Origin: CAVXYG01 sp963766005
GTDB taxonomy: Bacteria > Actinomycetota > Actinomycetes > S36-B12 > GCA-2699445
Assembly (NCBI GenBank): GCA_963766005.1
Contig: CAVXYG010000014.1
Location: forward strand, 199,160-263,159
Length of the DNA: 64,000 nucleotides
Reading direction: 5' to 3'
Both the position numbers and the translations under genes were made by a program. Positions 17,306 to 26,383 of this stretch are shown in pieces. Position 1 is the stretch's first letter. Every line of letters starts with the position of its first letter. Under the pieces are notes generated by a model. That model was not told where the DNA came from. It saw only the letters and a program-made list of their open reading frames with translations, and searched no databases.

Positions 17306-18577
17306 GTGGGGATCATCGTGCAGAAGTACGGCGGATCCTCGGTCTCCGATGCCCACAGCATCCAGCGCGTCGCTCGGCGCATCGTGGACACCGCGCGGTC
17401 CGGCTCGCAGGTGGCGGTCGTGGTCTCCGCCATGGGCGACACCACCGATGAGCTGACCGACCTCGCCAACGAGGTCTCTCCGGACCCGCCGGGACGCGAG
17501 ATGGACATGCTCCTCACCGCCGGCGAGCGCATCTCGATGGCGCTGCTGGCTATGGCCATCCACGACCTCGGCTTGGAGGCGCGCTCCTTCACCGGCTCGC
17601 AGGCCGGGCTCATCACCGATGCCGCGCACGGCAGCGCCCGCATCGTCGACTTCACCCCCGGACGGATCGAGGACGCCCTCGCCGACGGCGCCATCCCGAT
17701 CGTCGCGGGGTTCCAGGGCGTGAGCCGCGAGACGAAGGATGTCACGACGCTGGGCCGCGGCGGCTCCGACACCACGGCCGTTGCCCTCGCCGCCGCACTC
17801 GGCGCCGACGCCTGCGAGATCTACACCGACGTCGACGGCGTCTTCTCCGCCGATCCCCGGGTCGTGCCGCGAGCGAGCAAGGTCCCCTACACGACGTATG
17901 AGGAGATGATGGAGCTGGCGGCCGCCGGCGCGAAGGTGCTGCACCTGCGCTGCGTGGAATACGGCCGCCGCTTCGGTATCCCCATCCATGTCCGGTCCTC
18001 GTTCAGCCGCAATCCCGGGACCGTTGTCACATCCGCCGAAGCCCTGAAGGAGGAAGGCGTGGAACAGCCGATCATCTCCGGTGTCGCCGCCGACATGAAC
18101 GATGCCAAGGTCACGGTCATCGGCGTGCCCGACAGGCCGGGCGAGGCCGCTGCCATCTTCCGCCTGCTCGCGGAGGCCGAGATCAATCTGGACATGATCG
18201 TCCAGAACGTCTCCGGCCCGACCAAGGAGACCACCGACGTCACCTTCACCTGTCCCAAGCCGGTCGTCGCGCGGGCGATGCAGGCCCTCCTCGATGCCAA
18301 GGAGACCATCGGCTTCGAGAACCTCGCCTCGGACGAGGACATCGCGAAGGTGTCCCTGGTGGGGGCGGGGATGCGTTCGAACCCGGGCGTCAGCGCCACG
18401 TTCTTCACCGCCCTTGCGGAGGCCGGTGTCAACGTGGAGATGATCTCCACTTCCGAGATCCGCATCTCGGTGGTGACGCGGGCCGCCTCCGCCAAGCGCG
18501 GACTGGAGGCCGTCCACACGGCCTTCGGCCTCGACGCAGACGAGGAAGCGGTCGTCTACGCCGGTTCCGGACGATAG
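17306..18577 (+). CDS. lysC: Aspartokinase, alpha subunit
   Basis: A 423-residue kinase that phosphorylates aspartate, the first step to lysine, threonine, methionine and diaminopimelate for the cell wall. The N-terminus IVQKYGGSSVSDA binds ATP and aspartate; GRGGSDTTAVALAAAL is in the catalytic domain. Two ACT regulatory domains fill residues about 260-420 (feedback by Lys/Thr in this class). GTG is chosen because ACAGGAG precedes it. An internal start for a beta subunit lies at 18059. asd follows 8 bases downstream. Confidence 0.95.
   Translation: MGIIVQKYGGSSVSDAHSIQRVARRIVDTARSGSQVAVVVSAMGDTTDELTDLANEVSPDPPGREMDMLLTAGERISMALLAMAIHDLGLEARSFTGSQAGLITDAAHGSARIVDFTPGRIEDALADGAIPIVAGFQGVSRETKDVTTLGRGGSDTTAVALAAALGADACEIYTDVDGVFSADPRVVPRASKVPYTTYEEMMELAAAGAKVLHLRCVEYGRRFGIPIHVRSSFSRNPGTVVTSAEALKEEGVEQPIISGVAADMNDAKVTVIGVPDRPGEAAAIFRLLAEAEINLDMIVQNVSGPTKETTDVTFTCPKPVVARAMQALLDAKETIGFENLASDEDIAKVSLVGAGMRSNPGVSATFFTALAEAGVNVEMISTSEIRISVVTRAASAKRGLEAVHTAFGLDADEEAVVYAGSGR
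18059..18577 (+). CDS. lysC: Aspartokinase beta subunit from an internal in-frame start
   Basis: Within lysC, AAGGAGG (18047-18053) sits five bases before an in-frame GTG at 18059. Translation there gives a 172-residue protein, VEQPIISGVAADMND onward, made only of the ACT domains. Corynebacteria and mycobacteria make a separate beta subunit of about this size from the same arrangement and form an alpha2-beta2 enzyme. I infer the same here. Confidence 0.7.
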   Translation: MEQPIISGVAADMNDAKVTVIGVPDRPGEAAAIFRLLAEAEINLDMIVQNVSGPTKETTDVTFTCPKPVVARAMQALLDAKETIGFENLASDEDIAKVSLVGAGMRSNPGVSATFFTALAEAGVNVEMISTSEIRISVVTRAASAKRGLEAVHTAFGLDADEEAVVYAGSGR

Positions 18578-18585
18578 GGAGCACT

Positions 18586-19650
18586 ATGGGCAAGCCAACA
18601 CTGGCCGTCGTCGGCGCGACCGGGGCCGTCGGCTCCGTGATGCTCGACCTGCTGACCACTCGACCCGATGTCTGGGGCGAGATCCGATTGGTCGCCTCGG
18701 CGCGCAGCGCGGGCAAGGTGCTGCAGGTCCGCGGCGAGGGCGTCACCGTCCGGGTCCTGGAGGAGGACGTCTTCGACGGAGTGGACGTCGCCATGTTCGA
18801 CGTGCCCGACGAGATCTCTGCGGTGTGGGCGCCGATCGCGGCCGCCCGGGGCGCGGTGGCCGTGGACAACTCCGGGGCGTTCCGGATGGATCCGGACGTG
18901 CCGCTCGTGGTCCCGGAGGTGAACGCCGAGGCCGCGCGCAACCGGCCCAAGGGGATCATCTCCAACCCCAACTGCACGACGTTGTCGATGATCGTCGTGC
19001 TCGGGGCGCTGCACCGCCGCTGGACCCTGCAGGAACTCGTCGTGGCCTCCTACCAGGCGGCCTCGGGCGCGGGCAAGCCCGGTGTCGACGAACTGCGCGG
19101 GCAGGTCGCGGCGCTGGCCGGGCAGGAGGTCGGGGACGCTGTCGGCGACGTGCGCGCCGCGCTCGATGCCGCCGGGGCGCCCTTCGATCAGGCCTTCCCC
19201 GCTCCGCTGGCCTACAACGTCGTGCCATGGGCCGGATCCCTGAAGGAGGGCGACTACACCTCCGAGGAGTTGAAGGTCCGCAACGAGTCCCGCAAGATCC
19301 TCGGCCTGCCCGACCTGCGGGTCTCGGCCACCTGCGCCCGGGTCCCGGTCGTCACGACGCACTCGCTGGCGGTGCATGCACGATTCGCGCAGGCGGTGTC
19401 CGCGGACGAGGCTCGCGCGCTGTTGCGCGAGGCGCCCGGGGTCGAGGTGGTGGACGATCCGTCGGCCAAGATCTTCCCCACCCCGATCGACGTGGTGGGG
19501 ACCGACCCGACCGTTGTGGGGCGGATTCGGCAGGCGCCGGACTTCCCGGAGGCACTGGATTTCTTCGTCTGCGGCGACAACCTGCGCAAGGGCGCTGCCC
19601 TCAACACCGCGCAGATCGCCGAAGTCGTGGCCGCAGAACTCACGTCGTAG
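18586..19650 (+). CDS. asd: Aspartate-semialdehyde dehydrogenase
   Basis: A 354-residue NADPH-dependent enzyme that turns aspartyl phosphate into aspartate semialdehyde. The Rossmann loop AVVGATGAVGSVML starts near residue 5. The catalytic Cys is in SNPNCTTLSM (about residue 130). The downstream RVPVVTTHS motif carries the catalytic-region His. AGGGAG precedes the ATG. It forms an operon with lysC, the usual actinobacterial order. Confidence 0.96.
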   Translation: MGKPTLAVVGATGAVGSVMLDLLTTRPDVWGEIRLVASARSAGKVLQVRGEGVTVRVLEEDVFDGVDVAMFDVPDEISAVWAPIAAARGAVAVDNSGAFRMDPDVPLVVPEVNAEAARNRPKGIISNPNCTTLSMIVVLGALHRRWTLQELVVASYQAASGAGKPGVDELRGQVAALAGQEVGDAVGDVRAALDAAGAPFDQAFPAPLAYNVVPWAGSLKEGDYTSEELKVRNESRKILGLPDLRVSATCARVPVVTTHSLAVHARFAQAVSADEARALLREAPGVEVVDDPSAKIFPTPIDVVGTDPTVVGRIRQAPDFPEALDFFVCGDNLRKGAALNTAQIAEVVAAELTS

Positions 19651-19753
19651 GAGGCGCCGCGGCCGGGTCGTTGTGCGCAGCGCATCCGCGGCCCGGGCCG
19701 CGGACCGGATTGCCTGCCGACCCGCAGCCTCCGCTACACTGAACCGGTTGCAT

Positions 19754-19830
<77 letters not shown>

Positions 19831-19933
19831 TTCGAGGGCATCTGGAGTCCGGCTCCGGGTGCCCTCGTCTCGTCTTCGGCCCGGGCTCGGGTCACGGGCC
19901 CGGCGTCGGACGCCGGGCGCGCGGACTGCGTCC

Positions 19934-20863
19934 TCAGCCCTCCGCGCGCGGCACGAGCCGCAGGACCGTAGCCCGCGGCGGGCAGAACAGCCGGATCGGG
20001 GCCGAGGGTGCGGTGCCGAGTCCCGGGGAGACGTGCAGGAACGCGCCCCGCTCGCTGTCGTCGGCGTGCACTTGGCCGACGCGATGGCGGGACAGCCCCG
20101 ACGCCCGTGCCGGGTCGATGTCGCAGTTGGTCACGATGGCGCGACCCCCTGGCAGGCACACCTGACCGCCGTGGGTGTGCCCGGCGAGGACGAGGTCGGC
20201 ACCGTCGTCGACCATCGCGTCGAGGACGCGCAAGTACGGAGCATGCGTCACACCGACCCGAAGGTCGACCGACGGCGGGAACGGTCCGGCAACGTCGTCG
20301 TACCGGTCGCGTCCGATGTGTGGATCATCAACTCCCCGGAAGGCCAAGAGCGCCCCGGTGGTGCCGAGCTGCAGCGTTGCTTCCGCGTTGGACAGGTCGG
20401 CCCACCCGGCTGCGCGCAGGCCGGCCACGAGATCCCCCCAGGGCAGCATCGGGCGGTCGGAGCGCAATTCGCTCGGGCTCAGCAGATAGGCGACGGGGTT
20501 GACCAGTCGCGGGGCGTAGTAGTCGTTGCTGCCCAGGACGAAGGCGCCAGGTCGTTCCAGCAGGCCTCGCAGGGCGTCCAGCACCACCGGCACGGCTCGC
20601 GGATCGGCAAGGAAGTCCCCAGTCACGACGGTCGCATCGGGTTGGACCTGCTCGGCGAGGCCCGCCAGCCAGTCGAGCTTGGTCCGCTGTCGGACGGTGG
20701 TGTGCAGGTCGGAGAGGTGGAGGATCCGCAGCGGCTCGGCCCCGGCGGGGAGTACCGGCACGCTGCGCTGCGTCAGACCGAACTGGCGCGTCTGGTGCAC
20801 CGCCCACCCGGTGACGGCGGCTCCGGCAGCAACGACGCTCCAGCCGGCCGTGGCAATGCGCAT
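19934..20863 (-). CDS. Metallophosphoesterase (YkuE/Rv3683 type)
   Basis: A 309-residue calcineurin-like phosphoesterase. Residues 1-25 are a membrane anchor. Metal-binding motifs are ILHLSDLHTT (Asp, His), VVTGDFLADP (Asp), GSNDYYAP (Asn; the usual GNHD is changed to SND), THAPYLR and GHTHGGQ. The lost His in the GNHD motif is worth noting, since the Asn is kept. It sits next to ponA as in M. tuberculosis Rv3683-Rv3682, suggesting a cell-envelope role; the substrate is unknown. GAAGGAGG precedes the ATG. Confidence 0.85.
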   Translation of the reverse strand: MRIATAGWSVVAAGAAVTGWAVHQTRQFGLTQRSVPVLPAGAEPLRILHLSDLHTTVRQRTKLDWLAGLAEQVQPDATVVTGDFLADPRAVPVVLDALRGLLERPGAFVLGSNDYYAPRLVNPVAYLLSPSELRSDRPMLPWGDLVAGLRAAGWADLSNAEATLQLGTTGALLAFRGVDDPHIGRDRYDDVAGPFPPSVDLRVGVTHAPYLRVLDAMVDDGADLVLAGHTHGGQVCLPGGRAIVTNCDIDPARASGLSRHRVGQVHADDSERGAFLHVSPGLGTAPSAPIRLFCPPRATVLRLVPRAEG

Positions 20864-20952
20864 GCCGGCCTCCTTCGATCGGCTCCATTATCCGTGCCGG
20901 GCACGCGCGGCGCGCTGCTGCCGTCCGGTGTCCCTCCGCCCCCGGCAGGCGG

Positions 20953-20958
20953 CACACT
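20953..20958 (+). promoter_or_regulatory. Leaderless -10 element (CACACT)
   Basis: CACACT ends 7 bases before the ATG of the YqeY-like gene at 20966. Confidence 0.5.
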
Positions 20959-20965
20959 GGCAAGC

Positions 20966-21442
20966 ATGGCTGACCCACGACTGAAGCAGACCCTCCGCGA
21001 GGATCTGACCGCTGCGATGAAGGCGCGCAACCAGACCGACGTCGACGCGATCCGCATGGCGATGGCGGCCATCTCCAACGCGGAGGTCGCAGGCAAGCAG
21101 GCCAAGGAGTTGACCGACGACGACGTGATCGCGGTGCTGGTCCGCGAGGTGAAGCGCCGCGACGAAGCCGCCGAGGCGTTCCGCGCCGGTGATCGGGAGG
21201 CGTCGGCCCGGCAGGAGGAAGCGCAGGCCGAAGTGCTGCGGCGCTACCTGCCGCAGCCGCTGACCGAGCAGGAACTGGCGGACCTGGTCGAGGAGGCTGT
21301 GCACCAGGCGACGTCGGAGGGGTTGGAGGGCGGCCGGGCCATGGGCCGCGTCATGGGTCTGCTGAAGGGGCCCACCGCTGGTCGGGCCGACGGCGGAGCA
21401 GTCGCTGCGGCGGTGAAGGCGCAGCTCGGGCTGGGCAAGTAG
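20966..21442 (+). CDS. GatB/YqeY domain-containing protein
   Basis: A 158-residue helical protein of the YqeY family, related to the tail domain of the GatB amidotransferase. It reads MADPRLKQTLREDLTAAMKA, has a central REVKRRDEAAEAFRAGDR and a C-terminal GRVMGLLKGPTAGRADG. Family members may bind tRNA, but the role is not settled. It is complete and of normal length. Confidence 0.88.
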   Translation: MADPRLKQTLREDLTAAMKARNQTDVDAIRMAMAAISNAEVAGKQAKELTDDDVIAVLVREVKRRDEAAEAFRAGDREASARQEEAQAEVLRRYLPQPLTEQELADLVEEAVHQATSEGLEGGRAMGRVMGLLKGPTAGRADGGAVAAAVKAQLGLGK

Positions 21443-21529
21443 GGCCCGCGAACCTCGGTCATCCCCACGTGTCCGAGGTCATATCCCCTTGCGGGTCTGT
21501 GGCGCATAGACTCGTCGCGGGGGAGAAGT

Positions 21530-21958
21530 ATGAACATTCACGCCAGCGGGCGGCGTCTTTGGCTGCCGCTGATCCTTGTGTTGGCCGCTGTCGCGGCTCT
21601 CGTAGCGGCGGTGCTCGCGGGGTCCGATTCCCAGCCGTCCTCAGCTGAGGCCGCACCAGTGGCTGGGGAGCCAAGCACACCTCCGGTGGAGCCGGCCGTG
21701 CTCACCCCTGACGAGCAAGCGCGAGCCGACCTGGAACTTCTCGTGCGGGAGTACTACGCGGCTGAGAACGCCGTGTTCCTCGACCCCAGCAGCGACCCGA
21801 GCGCGGCACTCGAGCCCTACCTGCGCAACCCCGCTTCGGCCGCCCGGATTGCCGACATCCTGAGCTTCCGTAATGCCGGGCACACGTTGGAGAGCAGCAC
21901 GGCGAAGTCCACTCGGTTGACAGTGAGGTCGCTCGACCTCGACGTCTCAGCCAGCTAG
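21530..21958 (+). CDS. Secreted or membrane-anchored protein of unknown function
   Basis: A 142-residue protein: a signal anchor at residues 8-30 (LWLPLILVLAAVAALVAAVL), a Pro/Ala/Glu spacer, and a helical acidic domain. GGGGGAGAAGT is just before the ATG. The end may be wrong: sequence after the stop reads as plausible protein in a shifted frame (ATIEECRTLTSSGCDGR), so the gene may run on to about 22140 in an uninterrupted copy. I do not recognise the family. Confidence 0.55.
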   Translation: MNIHASGRRLWLPLILVLAAVAALVAAVLAGSDSQPSSAEAAPVAGEPSTPPVEPAVLTPDEQARADLELLVREYYAAENAVFLDPSSDPSAALEPYLRNPASAARIADILSFRNAGHTLESSTAKSTRLTVRSLDLDVSAS

Positions 21959-22143
21959 CAGCAACGATCGAGGAGTGCCGAACACTCACATCCTCTGGCT
22001 GTGATGGCCGAACGGCCGACCCGGCATCCTTCGCGAAGTCTGGGCTTGATCAACTGGACTGCCGAAGGCCGTCAGGACGAGCGGTTCATGGCGACTTCGG
22101 AGTACGAGGGTCGATCGCGAGGGCGTCGTGCTGAATCGGGTCG
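21959..22143 (+). pseudogene. Probable continuation of the upstream gene in shifted frames
   Basis: No complete gene is present. Coding-like text occurs in more than one frame, including ATIEECRTLTSSGC and INWTAEGRQDERFMATSEYE, which suggests frame-broken coding sequence rather than spacer. Confidence 0.35.
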
Positions 22144-22258
22144 GTGCTGGCGGCGGCGCTGGTCGCGTTACTCATGAATCCGAGCGGCCGCGTCGGCCGA
22201 CGGAAGACGGTTTCGGCGAAGCACGGAACAACTCGACGACGGCAGCGCCACCGTCACG

Positions 22259-23008
22259 GTGAGGGCGGAGGACCGCATGTCCCGGCCCGCCGGTGCTGGG
22301 AACAGCGCGACGGCACCGAGCGGTTGCTTCCGCAGCGACGGGCAGAAGGTGCCGTGCAGTGCCGACCTGGGCTGGTGGTCCGCGACGTACGACTGCTACC
22401 TGCAACTGGTGGAAGCTGCCCCTCAGGACGCCGACGAGCACGCGGGAGAGGGGCGCTTCCGCTGCGATCCAGGGCCGTTGGGGTGGGGCGCCGGACCAGC
22501 GGAGATCTTCCTGTGGCTGCCGCTGGATGCTGCTGGCCCGGATCCGGCCGTGCTGGCCCAGCAGGCGGTCGAATCCATGCGGTTGCGCGGTATCGCGGTC
22601 GGAACCGCTCCCCCTGCCGGTGCCCAGATCCTGGTGAACGCACCGGTGTGGCTGTGGGCGGCCGATCCGGCCGCGAACACGTGGGGACCGGTGAGCGCAA
22701 CCGCTTCCGCGGGCGGAACCAGCGTCACGGCCACGGCCCGGGCCCGGACGGTGGCCTGGGACATGGGCGATGGGACGACGGTCTCCTGCGGTCAGGGCAC
22801 GCCGTACGTATCGGGAGGCGCGCCGGCATCGACGCCGTGCTCCCACACCTACCGGACATCGGGGTCGATGTCGGTGACGGCGACCACGAGTTGGGATGTG
22901 TCGTGGACGGCCTCGGACGGACGGGCCGGAACCGCTGCGGTGGAGACCAGCAGCGCGACGGTCCTCGACGTCCGGGAGGCGCGGGCCCGCATCACCGACC
23001 GGTCCTGA
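22259..23008 (+). CDS. Secreted PKD-like protein, actinobacterial (often named ATP/GTP-binding)
   Basis: The supported frame gives 249 residues. Key text is CSADLGWWSATYDCYLQL, then NAPVWLWAADPAANTWGPVS and a PKD-like segment VAWDMGDGTTVSCGQGTPY. This pattern is shared with exported Streptomyces proteins usually mislabelled ATP/GTP-binding; function unknown. A signal peptide seems to lie upstream in another frame: GTG at 22144 gives MLAAALVALLMNPSG. The intact gene therefore probably begins at 22144 with one indel near 22175. The start at 22259 is only the first usable codon in the main frame. Confidence 0.6.
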   Translation: MRAEDRMSRPAGAGNSATAPSGCFRSDGQKVPCSADLGWWSATYDCYLQLVEAAPQDADEHAGEGRFRCDPGPLGWGAGPAEIFLWLPLDAAGPDPAVLAQQAVESMRLRGIAVGTAPPAGAQILVNAPVWLWAADPAANTWGPVSATASAGGTSVTATARARTVAWDMGDGTTVSCGQGTPYVSGGAPASTPCSHTYRTSGSMSVTATTSWDVSWTASDGRAGTAAVETSSATVLDVREARARITDRS

Positions 23009-23046
23009 GCAGGCGTCCGGCGCGGCCAGCAGTCAGCGCGCCCGCC

Positions 23047-25239
23047 CTACTCCTCGTCGCCGGAACCGGTGTCCGGGCCGGGTGACTCGGTAGTCGGGAC
23101 CGAGGCCGTGTCCCCCCTCGAGGACCGGTCGGACGTTGTGGCACGCGGCCTCGGGTAGGCGTTCGAGGCGGCGCTGAAGTCGAAGTTCTGCCACGGGAGG
23201 TTCTCGTGCGCCGCGATCATCGACTCCTTGAAGACCGGACCGGCCAGCGTGGAGCCGAAGCCGGCCACGACGTACTCACCGTTGATGACCAGGTTGCGCA
23301 GCGGGTAGCGGAAGCCGCCGCGGGGATCGCCGACCCAGACCGCGGAGGCCACCTGGGGCGTGAACCCGTTGAACCACACAGCGGCGTTGGAGTCCGTGGT
23401 GCCGGTCTTGCCCGCCACGGGCCTGCCGAAGGCGACCGGGCGACCCGTGCCTGTCTCGACGACATTCACCAGAATGCGGCCCGCGGTGTCGGCGACCCGC
23501 TCGCTGACCACCTGGGTGCACTCGACATCGGCCTTGTAGATCTGCTCGCGGTCGTCGCGACCGGTATAGCGATCCACGGAGTCGATGGCATGGGTCGGGC
23601 AGTAGCGGCCGTGGTTGGCGATCGCGGCGTACGCGCCGGCCATCGCCAGGGGCGTGACCTCGTTGGATCCCAGCGGGAACGAGGGCACGCGCTCCAGGCT
23701 GTCGCCGTTGCCCTTGCGCACGCCCATCGACTCGGCGATCTCGGCCATGCGGCACAGCGGCGTGATCTCCGCCAGGCCGACGTAGTAGGTGTTCACCGAC
23801 CACGCGGTGCCGGTGTACATGTTGAACGTGCCCGACCGGGTGGAGTTCTCCACCTCATACGGTGGGAACCGAGCGCCGTCGCAGCCGCGGAAGTTGTAGA
23901 ACGTCTTCTTCTCCGGCGACCTGATCGTCTTGTACGGGGAGATGCCCTGCTCCAAGGCGGCCATCATCGTGAACACCTTGAAGGTCGACCCCGCCTGCAT
24001 CCCCTGGGTGCCGCCGTGCTCGATGTCGACGTTGTAGTTGTACGTCGTGGCGCCGGCGCCGTCGATGCCCCAGGTCCGGTTCTGAGCCATCGCCAGGACA
24101 CGGCCTGACCCCGGCTCGACCATGCTGATGGCCACGGCCTTGCCGGAAGCGTCCTGCGCCGGGATGGCGTCCTCGGTGGACTGCTGTGCTGCCGCCTGGG
24201 TGGGGGTGTCCAGGCTGGTGCGGATGATGATGCCGCCCTTGTCGAGGACCTTGGCGCGCGCTGCCCTGTCGGGCCCGAAGGCCGGGTTCTGCAAGAAGGA
24301 CTGGATCACGTAGTCGCAGAAGTAGGGCGCTGGAGTCTCCGGGCAGCCGTTGGGCGTCGAGACCGGCTTGAGGGTGTCGCCGAGCAGCGTGTCGACGGCG
24401 TCGCGATACTCCTGCTGGGTGATCTGCCCCTGCTCGACCATGCGGCTGAGCACGACGTTGCGCCGCTGCTTGGCGGCCTCGGGGTTCTGCAGCGGGTCGA
24501 AGGCGCCCGGCTGCTGGACGATGCCCGCCAACAGGGCCGCCTGGGGCAGCGTGACGTCCCGCGCCCGGACGCCGAAGTAGCGCTCGGAGGCGACTTCGAC
24601 GCCATAGGCGCCAGCACCGAAGTAGGCGATGTTCAGATAGCCCTCGAGGATGTCTTGCTTCGCGAGCTCCTTCTCGAGGCTGATCGCGTACGAGGCCTCG
24701 CGGAGCTTGCGCTGCGGCGTCCGCTCGATCGCTGCGACCTGCTCCTCGGGGGTGTCCGCCGTTGTCAGGAGGATCAGCTTCACGTACTGCTGGGTGATCG
24801 TGCTCCCGCCCTGCTGGATCTCGCCGGCCCCGGAGTTGGTGGCCAGGGCTCGCACGGTGCCTCGGACGTCGACGCCGTTGTGCTCGTAGAAGCGCGCATC
24901 TTCCACCGCGACGATGGCCTGCTGGATGTACGGGGACATCTCTTCCAGCGGCACGGTGACGCGGTTGCCCTCGTCGCCCCAGTAGGTGGCGATGATCTTG
25001 TGGTCGTCATCGGTCATGATCGTGCGCTGCGGGAGATCGGGCTGCGCGAGGTCGTCCGGGAGGGACTCGAAACTGGCCACGGCCGTGTTCGTGATCGCTC
25101 CGGCCGCGCCGAGCGCCGGCATCGCTATGCCGGCTGCCACGACGCCGCCGACCACAGCAGTGGCGGTGAAGGCGGCCAGGATCTTCGGCCACGTCCCGAA
25201 TCTGCTCGTATTTTCCTCGGAGGATTGCTGCACGCTCAT
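23047..25239 (-). CDS. ponA: Bifunctional penicillin-binding protein (class A)
   Basis: A 730-residue class A PBP that polymerises glycan and cross-links peptides. It has a short cytoplasmic tail and a membrane helix (about 19-41). The GT51 domain contains AVEDARFYEHNGVD with catalytic Glu113 and QGGSTITQQ. The transpeptidase has the catalytic Ser418 in GSTFK, the SVN triad (481-483) and KTGTT (611-615). The tail is Ser/Thr/Asp-rich. The ATG at 25239 is preferred over the longer frame to 25302 because the -10 is right before it. Divergent from whiB with the metallophosphoesterase downstream, it matches the M. tuberculosis ponA2 neighbourhood (Rv3681c-Rv3683). Confidence 0.93.
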   Translation of the reverse strand: MSVQQSSEENTSRFGTWPKILAAFTATAVVGGVVAAGIAMPALGAAGAITNTAVASFESLPDDLAQPDLPQRTIMTDDDHKIIATYWGDEGNRVTVPLEEMSPYIQQAIVAVEDARFYEHNGVDVRGTVRALATNSGAGEIQQGGSTITQQYVKLILLTTADTPEEQVAAIERTPQRKLREASYAISLEKELAKQDILEGYLNIAYFGAGAYGVEVASERYFGVRARDVTLPQAALLAGIVQQPGAFDPLQNPEAAKQRRNVVLSRMVEQGQITQQEYRDAVDTLLGDTLKPVSTPNGCPETPAPYFCDYVIQSFLQNPAFGPDRAARAKVLDKGGIIIRTSLDTPTQAAAQQSTEDAIPAQDASGKAVAISMVEPGSGRVLAMAQNRTWGIDGAGATTYNYNVDIEHGGTQGMQAGSTFKVFTMMAALEQGISPYKTIRSPEKKTFYNFRGCDGARFPPYEVENSTRSGTFNMYTGTAWSVNTYYVGLAEITPLCRMAEIAESMGVRKGNGDSLERVPSFPLGSNEVTPLAMAGAYAAIANHGRYCPTHAIDSVDRYTGRDDREQIYKADVECTQVVSERVADTAGRILVNVVETGTGRPVAFGRPVAGKTGTTDSNAAVWFNGFTPQVASAVWVGDPRGGFRYPLRNLVINGEYVVAGFGSTLAGPVFKESMIAAHENLPWQNFDFSAASNAYPRPRATTSDRSSRGDTASVPTTESPGPDTGSGDEE

Positions 25240-25247
25240 TAGATGCG

Positions 25248-25253
25248 AGGATA
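25248..25253 (-). promoter_or_regulatory. -10 element (TATCCT) of ponA
   Basis: On the minus strand TATCCT ends 8 bases before the ATG at 25239, so the leader would be almost absent. Confidence 0.5.
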
Positions 25254-25455
25254 CGCCGCCCGGTTCCTTGCCAGGAATTTCCCGATTGCGCCACGTTGTC
25301 AAGATCGCTATTTAGTCCATATGGACTATTCAAGATGGTTCCATCGTGCCTGTGGTCATGATCACGAAGTCCCCTAGGTTCGGCACAACGGGGTGACAAC
25401 CTGTAGTCGTTCCCGCACCGAGTGGATCGGCTACCGAGCGGAAGGATCCCGTGGA

Positions 25456-25857
25456 ATGGCCTGGAACAGCGACTGGACGTCCGACGCGGCGTGTAGGGGG
25501 AGCGATCCGGACACACTCTTCGTCCAAGGGGCGGCTCAGAATCGCGCGAAGGCTGTCTGCATGGGGTGCAGCGTGCGTACCGAATGCCTCGCCGATGCCC
25601 TGGACAACCGCGTCGAGTTCGGCGTCTGGGGCGGCATGACCGAGCGGGAGCGCCGTGCTCTGCTGCGACGTCGGCCCAACGTCACCTCCTGGCGGCACCT
25701 GCTGCGCACCGCCCAGGAGGAGTATGAGCGAGGCGCCTACACGATGCCGCAAGGCTCAAACGCCGCACCGTCGACGGCACCGGAACCCGCCACGGCCGGC
25801 GTCTCCACGATGGTGCACCTGCCCTTCCCCAGGGAGCGCAAGGAAGTTCGGCAGTAG
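25456..25857 (+). CDS. WhiB family iron-sulfur regulator (WhiB4-like)
   Basis: A 133-residue WhiB protein. Four cluster-binding cysteines are Cys13, 35, 38 and 44 (C-X21-C-X2-C-X5-C). The turn GVWGG (56-60) is followed by the basic stretch ERERRALLRRRP. The phrase LFVQGAAQNRAK and the DALDNRVEFGVWGG block are closest to WhiB4, and the place between ponA and the ArsA-like ATPases is the WhiB4 position in mycobacteria. WhiB proteins hold an O2/NO-sensitive 4Fe-4S cluster and control transcription. The start ATG at 25456 fits the domain; a longer frame to 25393 adds no homology. Confidence 0.92.
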   Translation: MAWNSDWTSDAACRGSDPDTLFVQGAAQNRAKAVCMGCSVRTECLADALDNRVEFGVWGGMTERERRALLRRRPNVTSWRHLLRTAQEEYERGAYTMPQGSNAAPSTAPEPATAGVSTMVHLPFPRERKEVRQ

Positions 25858-25872
25858 CCCGCTGCAGCACTC

Positions 25873-25905
25873 GCGGCCGGCTGCGGGAACACCCGCTCCG
25901 GCCGC
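25873..25905 (+). terminator. Terminator-like hairpin after whiB
   Basis: GCGGCCGG, a 2-base bulge and GCGGG pair with CCCGC, one bulged base and CCGGCCGC around an AACA loop. No T-run follows. Confidence 0.6.
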
Positions 25906-26383
25906 GCGGTCGTGGTCAGAGCCAGGTCGGTCGGCGACGCTGCTGACGCCTCTGCGATACCCGGCCCAAGCCGTGGGTGCCGCCCGCGGGTCGCCTCGCG
26001 GACCCATGCCCACCGTTCCCGGCGGGCGTGGTCGCTGGCAGCGCAACGGCCCGCATCCGGACCAGATGCCTGGCTGCAGCGACCGCCTCGGCACACCATC
26101 GTGGCGCCGGCACGAGGGCGCCCGACCGGCCGAGCCGACGCGCGGCGACGACCAGGGCAGGCGGCCATGGCGGCTGCCGGGACCCGCCCGCCGGGACCGG
26201 GGCGCCGCCTCAGTTGAGCTGCACGCGCGGGTGCCGGGGATTCGGCCGACGGGCTTCCGCCGCCGCAGATCGGGTCGACCGATGACCCGCAAGACCGGTC
26301 CGGCCGCGACGCCGACCGGCGCATCCCGCGTGCCGGGTCAACCGCACAGCCGGCGACGGCAGCCCGGCGCAGCCCCGGTACCC
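25906..26383. other. Gene-free stretch between whiB and the ArsA-like pair
   Basis: About 480 bases with open frames on both strands but no recognisable protein, RNA or repeat. It separates two convergent transcription units. Confidence 0.5.

Noticed and set aside
25912..26292. Small open frames downstream of whiB
   Set aside because: Overlap on both strands, Arg/Pro-rich, no ribosome sites.
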